A DNA stretch of 20,350 bases. Origin: a virus. Below the pieces are notes generated by a model, which made no database searches, was not told the origin of the DNA, and saw only the letters and a program-made list of their open reading frames with translations. The translations under genes were made by a program, and so were the position numbers. The stretch covers positions 1 through 20,350 of the IMG/VR virus record IMGVR_UViG_3300028895_000574. One strand, 5' to 3'. Positions 7,491 to 14,058 of this stretch are shown here, in pieces (within the stretch, counting starts at the first letter, position 1; each line of letters starts with the position of its first letter).

Positions 7491-9278
7491 ATGGCTATTT
7501 ATGACGTAGATGCTGATCGTACAACAGCGATTAATGCATTTTTGTCGGAGTACAGTATTTCTGCTGGCGGAGATATTCGACGCACCGGCTCAACACATAC
7601 TTTTCATGTCGCTTGGCTTAACTTGGCTTTACAGCATAAGGTATGGGATTTTAATACTGAAGCTGATGATCTGGTTAACTTGGCAAAGCCAAACCCAGCT
7701 ACTTCAGAAGCCTTGGGTACAATTATCACTTTGTTAGACCATACAACTGATTATAGTGTTAGATATAACATCGATGATCTCGCTGCTCGTGGTTTGTTTG
7801 GTGGTTCAGTTGAGCAGAAAGATGGGTCTGGTAACACAGAACGCTATTCTGGTTTGATTGTACTTGGATCGGTTAACAATACTGCTACTACCCTACAGAT
7901 TGTTCAGAACAATGCTCTTGTAACTGAATTCTGGGGTGCTGTATCTGCTGGCTTTAACCAAACTGATGGCTCCACTCTGCTACGTTGCTTGGTAAAAACT
8001 CGTGAGGGTGCGAGTGGATTTATTGATGGTTCTCGTGTAAACGTAAAAGCTACTCATTGGGGTGACTCTTACGCAATTTGGGAAACAACTCTTGGTCTTG
8101 GTGAGAAAGTTGCTGCGATTAACACCTTTGGTGATTCTCAGAATGATACGCTTGAAGCAACTGTTAATACTTGGGGTTCTATCGAAACTGGACTGCAAGG
8201 TATTGATCTGATTGATGTTGATGGCAATGGTGGTAAAGAATTCCTTGGTACTCTCAACTACACTGGTATAGGTAACGCAGATAAGAAATCACTGTATGAA
8301 CGCGTTAAGTCCATGTTTGCATATAATACGACAAATACCCCTTGGGGATTTGATGGTGATTTGTGGACTGCTCGTGTTTATGATTGCGATAATTTATCCG
8401 CTGGTTCTGGTACTTGGGTACAAGATGAAGAAGTAACTTGGGCATCTGGTTCTGGTACTTTAATGGGTGTTCGTAATACAGCTGGTGGCTCTAATACACG
8501 ACTTGTTCTTCACCTTGAGTCTGGAACTCCACCGATTTCAACAGATACCCTTACAGGTAACGGTGGTGCTACTCAAGATATGACTCAAGACGCTGCTGCT
8601 CTTGCTACCAGCGCAAACTGGATTGGTCAGTTCTATGGTTCTGCCTGGATTGCTGCGTTTGGTGTTGGTATTGATGCTGCTCAGTTAGAGTTCGGCGATT
8701 CTGTAACTTCTCTGGATAATGAATCTCCAACGGTACCGCAGAACGTGACTTTGACAGTTAATGTCGAAGTCGGTCTTGCTGGTGATACACCTCATGTCTT
8801 CTTGGCTGAGAAAGATCCCGTATTGAATGCTCCTGATTATAACAAGTATTCAGCGGCTGGCGGCGAGACTGCTGGTGACACTACCATTACGGTAGCGGCT
8901 ATTGATGCTGATGAGCCTGATACTGGTTTTGTTGGTGTACAACATGATGGCGATACATTTATTACATTCTATGAATATACCTCACGTACAGGAACAGTGT
9001 TCACACTTGGTGGTACGTTGAATGGTGGTACTTTGAATAGTAATATTGTTGCTGCTGATCCAATCCTTGTTGCATTTATGTATGAAGAAGCAACTGGTGG
9101 TGGTACTACTAAGACAGCGAGTAACACATTTGTATTTAATTCTGGTACTCGTGACTTTATTGGCTGGGTACGTCATGGTGATCTTTCAAATACACCTGAT
9201 AAACCTGTGCCAATAGCATTTAATGGTGTCGGTTCTAACAGTACTTCTGTAACAGTGGTTCTTGAAGATCAGACTTAA
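7491..9278 (+). CDS. Large structural protein, putative fibre or decoration
   Basis: 595 residues, unknown but virion-like. The N-terminal about 320 residues are mixed alpha/beta and contain repeated short beta segments (SGLIVLGSVNNTATTLQIVQ, then RVNVKATHWGDSYAIWETT). The region from about 305 to 370 (SGTWVQDEEVTWASGSGTLM, then LVLHLESGTPP) is a small beta domain I associate with uncharacterised phage structural proteins. The last about 180 residues are Thr/Val/Gly-rich strands suggesting Ig-like folds. A strong AGGAG (7478-7482) lies eight bases before the ATG, so expression is probably high. Codon use (CGT, CTG, GGT) is also closer to the capsid gene than to the small neighbouring genes, supporting an abundant virion component. 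Location in the particle is inferred only. Confidence 0.7.
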   Translation: MAIYDVDADRTTAINAFLSEYSISAGGDIRRTGSTHTFHVAWLNLALQHKVWDFNTEADDLVNLAKPNPATSEALGTIITLLDHTTDYSVRYNIDDLAARGLFGGSVEQKDGSGNTERYSGLIVLGSVNNTATTLQIVQNNALVTEFWGAVSAGFNQTDGSTLLRCLVKTREGASGFIDGSRVNVKATHWGDSYAIWETTLGLGEKVAAINTFGDSQNDTLEATVNTWGSIETGLQGIDLIDVDGNGGKEFLGTLNYTGIGNADKKSLYERVKSMFAYNTTNTPWGFDGDLWTARVYDCDNLSAGSGTWVQDEEVTWASGSGTLMGVRNTAGGSNTRLVLHLESGTPPISTDTLTGNGGATQDMTQDAAALATSANWIGQFYGSAWIAAFGVGIDAAQLEFGDSVTSLDNESPTVPQNVTLTVNVEVGLAGDTPHVFLAEKDPVLNAPDYNKYSAAGGETAGDTTITVAAIDADEPDTGFVGVQHDGDTFITFYEYTSRTGTVFTLGGTLNGGTLNSNIVAADPILVAFMYEEATGGGTTKTASNTFVFNSGTRDFIGWVRHGDLSNTPDKPVPIAFNGVGSNSTSVTVVLEDQT

Positions 9279-9283
9279 TAACT

Positions 9284-9832
9284 ATGTCCTACACCGTAGA
9301 CTGGTTGGCAAAAATAATTTCCATACCGGTGTCAGATTTGACGCTGGTATCGGGAACACGCTACAGGTTATCTATGATTGATTTCTTAACCGAGATCAGA
9401 AGATTGGAGGCTTCACCTGTGGATGGGCTATGGGCTGAACAAATATTAGAGCACGTTAATCCTCAAATCGACTTTGCTGGTGCTGATTATTTTGGTTTTG
9501 ATAAAATTGTTAATGGTTATCAAGTTCAATTTAATGCACCAGCAACTCGAGTTGATTTAGTTGGTTCTAATAACAACATCGCTGACGTTTTGATATCTAA
9601 TGGAATAACTGTTGTTCCGAGTAACTCAGCTGGTGGCCAGCGTATTTTAGACAGCAATGCTAATTTACCGCCTGAGCAAGAAGCTTTGATACAAGAGGTA
9701 CATGAAGCTCATTATAATAGGCGTAAACACGACGCAGTAAATGATACATTAACAATTTATGATACTGATAAAGTAACTCCTAAGAAAGTATTTGATACTA
9801 ATGCTGATCTTAGTGATATTACTCCACAATAA
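9284..9832 (+). CDS. Virion-associated protein, unknown role
   Basis: 182 residues. The N-terminal about 120 residues contain EIRRLEASPVDGLWAEQI and DKIVNGYQVQF, followed by RVDLVGSNNNIADVLI and SNSAGGQ. I recall this signature from phage structural proteins encoded beside fibres or heads, but I cannot name the family. The C-terminal part has a helix (PPEQEALIQEVHEAHYNRRK), then a strand pair TLTIYDTDKVTPKKVFD, a type of ending seen on trimeric phage proteins. No Shine-Dalgarno is visible before ATG 9284, and the upstream stop is only five bases away, so translation is probably by re-initiation from the 595-residue gene. Confidence 0.65.
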   Translation: MSYTVDWLAKIISIPVSDLTLVSGTRYRLSMIDFLTEIRRLEASPVDGLWAEQILEHVNPQIDFAGADYFGFDKIVNGYQVQFNAPATRVDLVGSNNNIADVLISNGITVVPSNSAGGQRILDSNANLPPEQEALIQEVHEAHYNRRKHDAVNDTLTIYDTDKVTPKKVFDTNADLSDITPQ

Positions 9833-9969
9833 TGTATACATTTGGTTTACGTAAAAAAGCATATGCGTTTAGCTTGAGGCCAGCTTATTGGGCGTTAAAT
9901 ATTTGGAAAAGTGTAATGGATGTTACACTTAAATTGAAGAGAATAATTGAAGTTACGTTGGAAAGATAA
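9832..9969 (+). CDS. Tiny 9-residue-repeat protein (45 aa)
   Basis: A 45-residue frame exactly fills the gap between two genes, with TAATG overlaps at both ends (9830-9834 and 9967-9971), which supports its being translated. It is built from about five units of nine (once ten) residues. Each opens hydrophobic, small-polar, hydrophobic and usually a basic residue (FGLR, FSLR, LNIW, VTLK, VTLE) and ends with a hydrophobic pair plus A/D/E. It is strongly basic (Lys/Arg-rich). The alternation suggests beta strands, possibly short solenoid-like turns or an oligomerising strap. Function unknown. It is too short for many gene finders, so it may be missing from annotations of relatives. Confidence 0.6.
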   Translation: MYTFGLRKKAYAFSLRPAYWALNIWKSVMDVTLKLKRIIEVTLER

Positions 9970-10151
9970 TGGAAATAATTAAAAACACGCTTAAGCTGAA
10001 CACTTCGATAAATACTGTTGCTTCTTCAGTAATAGCTATTAATACTTTTCAACGTTTAAACACGACTATGAATAGTTATTTGATTTCAGTTACAAAGCTC
10101 AATAACAAGTTAACAGTTAAAACAAAAATTAATTCGGATGAAGAATTATGA
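9969..10151 (+). CDS. Tiny 10-residue-repeat protein (60 aa)
   Basis: 60 residues with a strict period of ten: Asn at 15, 25, 35, 45 and 55, each preceded by a hydrophobic residue (I, I, M, L, I) and followed by T, T, S, N, S. A weaker twenty-residue alternation is also present (LNT at 10-12 and 30-32; SV at 20-21 and 40-41). It has no Cys, few charges until the acidic tail, and is rich in Thr/Asn/Ser. It overlaps its neighbours (TAATG before, ATGA after), so it is likely co-translated. The periodicity suggests a beta-solenoid-like or fibrous fold. It resembles the preceding 45-residue gene in design but not in residues. Function not known. Confidence 0.6.
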   Translation: MEIIKNTLKLNTSINTVASSVIAINTFQRLNTTMNSYLISVTKLNNKLTVKTKINSDEEL

Positions 10152-10486
10152 GTGATTGTAAAGTATATGTGGGAGATTATGGTACTAAGTTACTTATAAC
10201 TCTAACAGAATGTGATGGTGTAACACCTGTTCCACTCGGTACACCAGTCGCACAAGAAATTATTTTCATTAAACCAACTTTAGCTGATCCTAATGTTAAT
10301 GAACGTGTTGTTAAAACAAGCACGTTAGAAACTGACGGAGCGGACGGTAAAATTTATTATATTTTTGAAAACGGCTTTATTGACGTAGCTGGTAAGTACA
10401 AATACGAAGCAAATGTTCAGTTAGCTTCGGGTAAGTGGACTTCGACTAGTGGCGACTTTAAAGTAGTTGATCCTTTGGCGGTGTAA
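10148..10486 (+). CDS. Ig-like virion protein (BppU-N-type fold)
   Basis: 112 residues with alternating strands: KVYVGDYGTKLLITL, then AQEIIFIKPTLAD, KIYYIFENGFID, and a final GKYKYEANVQLASGKW followed by STSGDFKVVDP. This order, with a 'no-regulated Gly-Lys-Trp' ending strand pair, is the pattern of the Ig-like N-terminal domain of phage baseplate-upper (BppU) proteins, often encoded as a stand-alone small virion protein. It probably serves as an adaptor or decoration; the attachment site is unknown. It starts inside the previous stop (ATGA). The assignment is pattern recognition and moderate in strength. Confidence 0.55.
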   Translation: MSDCKVYVGDYGTKLLITLTECDGVTPVPLGTPVAQEIIFIKPTLADPNVNERVVKTSTLETDGADGKIYYIFENGFIDVAGKYKYEANVQLASGKWTSTSGDFKVVDPLAV

Positions 10487-10487
10487 T

Positions 10488-10916
10488 ATGGCTGTAGATA
10501 TTGACGTAGCAATAGCAGTAACTGATAGTTATTGCACATTAAATGAAGCTGATAGCTATCTTGAAAACAATACAGTTTGGAACGCTGCTTCTGATGAAGA
10601 TAAAGAAGAAGCTTTACTCGAAGCACGTTATCATATTGATATAACCTATGAATGCGATTTAGCTACTGAAACAGTTATACCAGATGCATTGAAATATGCG
10701 ACAGCTATTTTAGCAGCTGAAGCAATAGCAGATAGTGCTATTTTTAATTCATCTCCATCTGTTCAGAAAGAGCGCGTTAAAGCTGACTCAGTCGAAGCTG
10801 AAACAGAATATTTTACTGGAAGTAAAAGTCAACCAAAGAAAACAAAACAAGTTACGAGTATTCTTCAATCGATTTGTACTAAAATCGGTAGCTCAGTTTT
10901 TCTAGTTAGAGGTTAA
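10488..10916 (+). CDS. Head-tail adaptor (DnaT-like/neck connector)
   Basis: 142 residues. It has the layout of phage adaptor proteins: a start resembling SYCTLNEADSYL, then NTVWNAASDEDKEEALLEA, then a Tyr/Ala-rich helix DALKYATAILAAEAI, and a C-terminal Lys-rich tail. This family is sometimes annotated 'putative DnaT-like ssDNA-binding protein' but sits at the portal exit in siphoviruses. The neighbours fit: a closure protein, an HK97-gp10-like protein and a terminator follow. I choose ATG 10488, two bases after the upstream stop; a TTG frame start at 10467 is less likely because it would overlap the previous gene without need. Confidence 0.65.
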   Translation: MAVDIDVAIAVTDSYCTLNEADSYLENNTVWNAASDEDKEEALLEARYHIDITYECDLATETVIPDALKYATAILAAEAIADSAIFNSSPSVQKERVKADSVEAETEYFTGSKSQPKKTKQVTSILQSICTKIGSSVFLVRG

Positions 10917-10917
10917 C

Positions 10918-11277
10918 ATGGGTTTACAAGCTGAATTGCAAGCAAAGATAGGTAAAGCGTTTGATGAGAAATTATCAGATGCAGTTGCTTCTTTAACGCT
11001 TAGCCAAAAAGCTGTAACATTTAATCCAGTTGACAATACAACAAGTGAAGTTGTTACTAACATAGCTACTCGAGGCGTTGTTGGTGATTATGCTTTAGAA
11101 GAATTAAACGACACTAGTGTTAAGCCTACTGATGTTAAGATTACTGTTTTGCAAAATGAACTGTCAGTTGAACCTAAAATTGATGATATTGTGAATGATG
11201 GTGTTAATAATTATAAAATTATTAATATCAAAAAAGATCCAGCTAAAGTTATTTGGAAGCTACAATGCCGACGGTAA
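10918..11277 (+). CDS. Putative head closure / stopper protein
   Basis: 119 residues. A helical N-terminal third (LQAELQAKIGKAFDEKLSDA) is followed by a beta-barrel-like stretch (KAVTFNPVDNTTSEVV, then ATRGVVGDYALEEL, DVKITVLQNELSVEPKIDD, NYKIINIKKDPAKVIWKLQC). This barrel pattern is seen in head-closure (stopper) proteins that seal the connector after packaging. Position between the adaptor and the HK97-gp10-like gene agrees. AGAGG at 10908-10912 lies five bases before the ATG. The 3' end overlaps the next gene by 13 bases. Confidence 0.6.
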   Translation: MGLQAELQAKIGKAFDEKLSDAVASLTLSQKAVTFNPVDNTTSEVVTNIATRGVVGDYALEELNDTSVKPTDVKITVLQNELSVEPKIDDIVNDGVNNYKIINIKKDPAKVIWKLQCRR

Positions 11278-11630
11278 AAAGTTTTAATGACGTTGACAAG
11301 ATAGTTACAAACTTGATTGAAGTCAAGAAGCGTGACTTTATGCTTGGACTATGGAATGAACTGGTAGATAGAACGCCAGTTAAATCTGGTAAAGCTAGAG
11401 CAAGTTGGAAAATTTCTGTTGGTTTCGCTGCTACTAAAGAACTACCTGTAGGTACTTATGGCAGACCAAAAACACCTGACTTGACAAGATACAAGAGAAA
11501 TTACCAAAATTGGTATTTAACGAATTCAGCTCCATATATTAGCCGTTTGAATACAGGTTATTCTAAACAAGCTCCAGCTGGATTTATTAATTCAATTATT
11601 CAGAAACATGTAGCAAAGGCAAATGCATAA
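11265..11630 (+). CDS. HK97 gp10-like neck / tail completion protein
   Basis: 121 residues. The HK97-gp10-like pattern is clear: helix, then LVDRTPVKSGKARASWKIS, and later YLTNSAPYISRLNTGYSKQAPAGF, followed by a C-terminal helix. These proteins act in head-tail joining or tail completion. The ATG at 11265 lies inside the end of the preceding gene, giving coupled translation. A TTG-initiated extension at 11253 adds only four residues and is not needed. Its stop forms TAATG with the next gene. Confidence 0.8.
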   Translation: MPTVKSFNDVDKIVTNLIEVKKRDFMLGLWNELVDRTPVKSGKARASWKISVGFAATKELPVGTYGRPKTPDLTRYKRNYQNWYLTNSAPYISRLNTGYSKQAPAGFINSIIQKHVAKANA

Positions 11631-12022
11631 TGGCTGGTTGGGAAGGAATTAATAACGCGTTTACTACACGATTAAATACTAATTGGATAGAAACACCAAT
11701 TGCTTGGGATAATGTATCTTACGATCCTGTTGAAGGTAACGAATGGATCAGAGCTACATTGATTCCTTCAACAACACAAAATGCTGCTCTTGGTAAGGCA
11801 AAAAAGCATTTTGGAATTTTTTGGTTACAAATTTTTGTACCTTTGAATGGAGGTACAGGACGCGCATATGAATTAGCTGAAATGTTGGACGCTATTTTTA
11901 GTAATATGTCGTTTGATGAGGTTGTATGTTACGCCGCTGATATCACTCGTACAGGTGATGATGGAAATGGTTGGTTTCAACTTGATGTACGTGTTAATTT
12001 TTGGTCTTTTGAGAGGATATAA
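11630..12022 (+). CDS. Tail terminator (lambda gpU-like)
   Basis: 130 residues. It opens with a helix (WEGINNAFTTRLNTNW) and IAWDNVSYDP, then EWIRATLIPSTTQNAALGKA, IFWLQIFVPLNGGTGRAYEL and a helix, then the last strands. This is the order of DUF4128/gpU-like terminators, which cap the finished tail tube and bind the head neck. The next gene is the tail tube, the position expected for U before V in lambda-like phages. The start codon shares a base with the previous stop. Confidence 0.75.
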   Translation: MAGWEGINNAFTTRLNTNWIETPIAWDNVSYDPVEGNEWIRATLIPSTTQNAALGKAKKHFGIFWLQIFVPLNGGTGRAYELAEMLDAIFSNMSFDEVVCYAADITRTGDDGNGWFQLDVRVNFWSFERI

Positions 12023-12025
12023 AGA

Positions 12026-13207
12026 ATGTCTATTACTTCTACAAACTATGCAGACTTCTCCTATATTGAAGAAGTCGCAGCTGGCGTAACACCAGCTACT
12101 CCAGCGTTTCAGCGTCTACCTGTTGTTAATGTCGGTCTCGCTGATTCGCTTGGAACTTCGATGTCTGAAGTTATTCGATCAGATCGTCAAACTGACGACT
12201 TGGTTGTTGTTGATTCTGAAGTTGGTGGTGACAACAGTTATGAGCTGTCTTTCACTCCGTTTCTACCGTTGCTACAAGCTTTACTTCAGAATGGAGCAGG
12301 TACGACAGTTGCTATCGCAGCGGCTGATGATATTGTCGCAGATAATTCTGGATCGCAGTTCACATCGTCTACAACAGATTTTACAACTGAAAATTTGAAC
12401 GTTGGCGACTTTGTTCGTGTTTCTGGTTGTGTACTCGATACTGCTAATAACGGTGTTTATCGTGTTACAAGTGTTGCTGCTAATGCTTTGGGTGTATTTC
12501 CTGCGCCTGCTTCTGATCAAGCAGCTGAAGCTTCTGTCGATATGGATGGTCAAAATATTCGTAACGGCGCTGCAACTCCAAAATCTTATACTTTCAGAAA
12601 GCAACTGAATGCTCCTGGCGGTACAGATGCAATTTTCTACTATCGTGGTTGCATGATCAACTCAATGAGCTTCAATTTTGAAACTGGTTCAATTTTGAAC
12701 GGTTCAATGAATGTTGTTGGTTTGACTTCTGAAGGTACAGCAACAGCTATTGCTGATGAAACATTGACTGCGATTCAAGCTTACGATATTATGAACTCTG
12801 TAAGCTCAATTTCTTCAATCGATATTTCTGGTCTTCCAGCAACTACCGAATTTTCTAACCTTAATCTGACTATCAATAACCAGATTAATGCTGCAAAAGC
12901 AATCGGTACTCTTGGCGCGGTTGGTCTTGCTCCGTTTAGTCTGGATATTACTGGTGATCTTGAAATTTATTTTGAAGATACTACTGTTTACAACCTTTAC
13001 AAGAATGCAACTTCTTTCAGTGTTGCAATTACTTTGGTTGATGGTTCAGGAAATAACATTGTTGTTTATCTGCCAAAATGTAAATTTGAAGACCTGTCTG
13101 AGCCTGTCGAGGGTAAAGATAACTTCCTGATGGAATCTGGTTCTTTGAAAGCACTGCGTGATGAGACAACTGATATGATGGTTCAGTTTACTTTGATCCC
13201 AGCGTAA
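12026..13207 (+). CDS. Major tail tube protein
   Basis: 393 residues; it polymerises into hexameric rings forming the tail tube. The order of strands and loops suits a tube subunit: N-terminal arm, DNSYELSFTPFLPLLQALLQ, then an internal inserted beta domain (about residues 100-190, VGDFVRVSGCVLDTANNGVY) and a C-terminal half with INSMSFNFETGSILNGSMNV and VAITLVDGSGNNIVVYLPKC. The C terminus LIPA is reached at TAA 13205-13207. A strong GAGAGGA (12011-12017) lies eight bases before the ATG, fitting high output. The frame stays open for another 31 codons after the stop (see findings). Position between terminator and chaperone genes agrees. Confidence 0.8.
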   Translation: MSITSTNYADFSYIEEVAAGVTPATPAFQRLPVVNVGLADSLGTSMSEVIRSDRQTDDLVVVDSEVGGDNSYELSFTPFLPLLQALLQNGAGTTVAIAAADDIVADNSGSQFTSSTTDFTTENLNVGDFVRVSGCVLDTANNGVYRVTSVAANALGVFPAPASDQAAEASVDMDGQNIRNGAATPKSYTFRKQLNAPGGTDAIFYYRGCMINSMSFNFETGSILNGSMNVVGLTSEGTATAIADETLTAIQAYDIMNSVSSISSIDISGLPATTEFSNLNLTINNQINAAKAIGTLGAVGLAPFSLDITGDLEIYFEDTTVYNLYKNATSFSVAITLVDGSGNNIVVYLPKCKFEDLSEPVEGKDNFLMESGSLKALRDETTDMMVQFTLIPA

Positions 13208-13315
13208 CAACGGGTTCGGCCACTACATCTATATGCTTGTCACGACACTGAGCCGACAGTAAGCGTTGAGGATGTAACAACCCCTGGTTTAGTCGTGGAA
13301 TAAGAGGATAATTAA
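13208..13315 (+). other. 108-base leader with open in-frame extension
   Basis: This is the longest gap in the window. It is more GC-rich than its flanks. In the tail tube frame it remains open from 13208 to TAA 13301-13303, ending in a plausible coding string (EPTVSVEDVTTPGLVVE). The stop directly abuts the GAGGA site for the next gene. Complementary segments CACGAC (13241-13246) and GTCGTG (13292-13297) could also fold. No promoter or T-run terminator is evident. Confidence 0.35.
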
Positions 13316-13708
13316 ATGTCAAAATTACGAATTACTAAGATTGCCAAAACAGCTGAAGAGGGAAGATCTCTTGAGTACCGTGGTGTAACACTGAAAATCG
13401 CTCGTGCGAATAACACACAGTTTAAAGCTAAATTTCGTCAAGTTACTCGTCCTTACAAAGAAGAGATTGACAACGATACTATTGATCCACAATTGAGCGA
13501 AAAGTTGATGATTGAAACATTTGCGTCGACTATTCTTGTTGGTTGGGATAATTTTGTTGTTGATGGCGAAACTATTCCTTATTCAGTTGAAAACGCAATC
13601 GAATTGCTTACAAATGACGAAGATTGTCTTGAATTTGTAAACAAACAGTCAAGGGATATTAATAATTTCCTTGAGAACGAGGAAAAAGACTTAGCGGAAA
13701 AGTCTTAA
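13316..13708 (+). CDS. Tail assembly chaperone, G-like
   Basis: 130 residues; by analogy with lambda gpG it binds tape measure and helps recruit tube subunits. It is not part of the virion. The N terminus is a small beta sheet (LRITKIAKTAEEGRSLEYRG, then VTLKIARANN), then helices and KLMIETFASTILVGWDNFVV, a segment common in this family. The C terminus is acidic (NNFLENEEKDLAEKS). GAGGA at 13304-13308 is seven bases before the ATG. It lies between tail tube and tape measure, the canonical place. Its 3' end carries the -1 frameshift region that makes the G-T product. Confidence 0.8.
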   Translation: MSKLRITKIAKTAEEGRSLEYRGVTLKIARANNTQFKAKFRQVTRPYKEEIDNDTIDPQLSEKLMIETFASTILVGWDNFVVDGETIPYSVENAIELLTNDEDCLEFVNKQSRDINNFLENEEKDLAEKS

Positions 13709-14058
13709 AGCTTCTTAGATGGAACCTCGAGCACTCTAAACATGTTAAGTTCTATCAACGACTTGAAAAGAAAGGACAGTTAACGCCTTTAACAGAGTTA
13801 AGGTCATGGGAAAAAGATGAGTCAGTACTTTGGTATCTTGATACGTATAGTATGCTCGAGGGGTCTAAGGGGCAAAATGGTTTAATACCATTATCAGAAG
13901 TTTTAATTTTTACCCAACATATGGATTTGATTGGAACTAAAAAGGAATTTATAAACATTATCCAACAAATGGATAATACTGTAGCCAAGCATTTGAACGA
14001 GGTTTCAAAACGAGATGAGCGACGTAAAGGTAGGGCTAACGCTAGAAGACAGAGCTAA
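13316..14058 (+). CDS. G-T tail chaperone fusion by -1 frameshift
   Basis: The -1 frame relative to G is open from 13675 (after a TGA at 13672-13674) to TAA 14056-14058. It has no ATG, GTG or TTG until 13852, so its first part is only reachable by frameshifting from G. If the shift is at 13696-13702, the product is about 247 residues, join 13316..13702 and 13702..14058. The T part reads like this chaperone family: FYQRLEKKGQLTPLTELRSW, LWYLDTYSMLEG, GLIPLSEVLIF, then EFINIIQQMDNTVAKHLNEV and a basic tail. In lambda, gpGT bridges tube subunits to tape measure. The 3' end overlaps the tape measure gene by 44 bases. Confidence 0.8.
13681..13706 (+). promoter_or_regulatory. Programmed -1 frameshift region
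   Basis: The shift must occur between 13675 and about 13705, bounded by the -1 frame stop upstream and the G stop downstream. Two slippery candidates in zero-frame phase are G-GAA-AAA (13681-13687) and G-GAA-AAG (13696-13702), close to but not identical with lambda GGGAAAG. AAGACTT (13686-13692) and AAGTCTT (13700-13706) form a seven-pair stem with a seven-base loop between or over them. Confidence 0.6.

Noticed and set aside
13208-13315. tRNA or structured regulatory RNA in the longest gap
   Set aside because: Several short complementary segments conflict with each other and no cloverleaf or T-arm pattern is seen; only the open extension and possible stem are noted.
13852-14058. Independent gene starting at ATG 13852
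   Set aside because: The ATG has no ribosome site, and the frame is open and coding-like for 59 codons upstream; it is the T part of the frameshift product.
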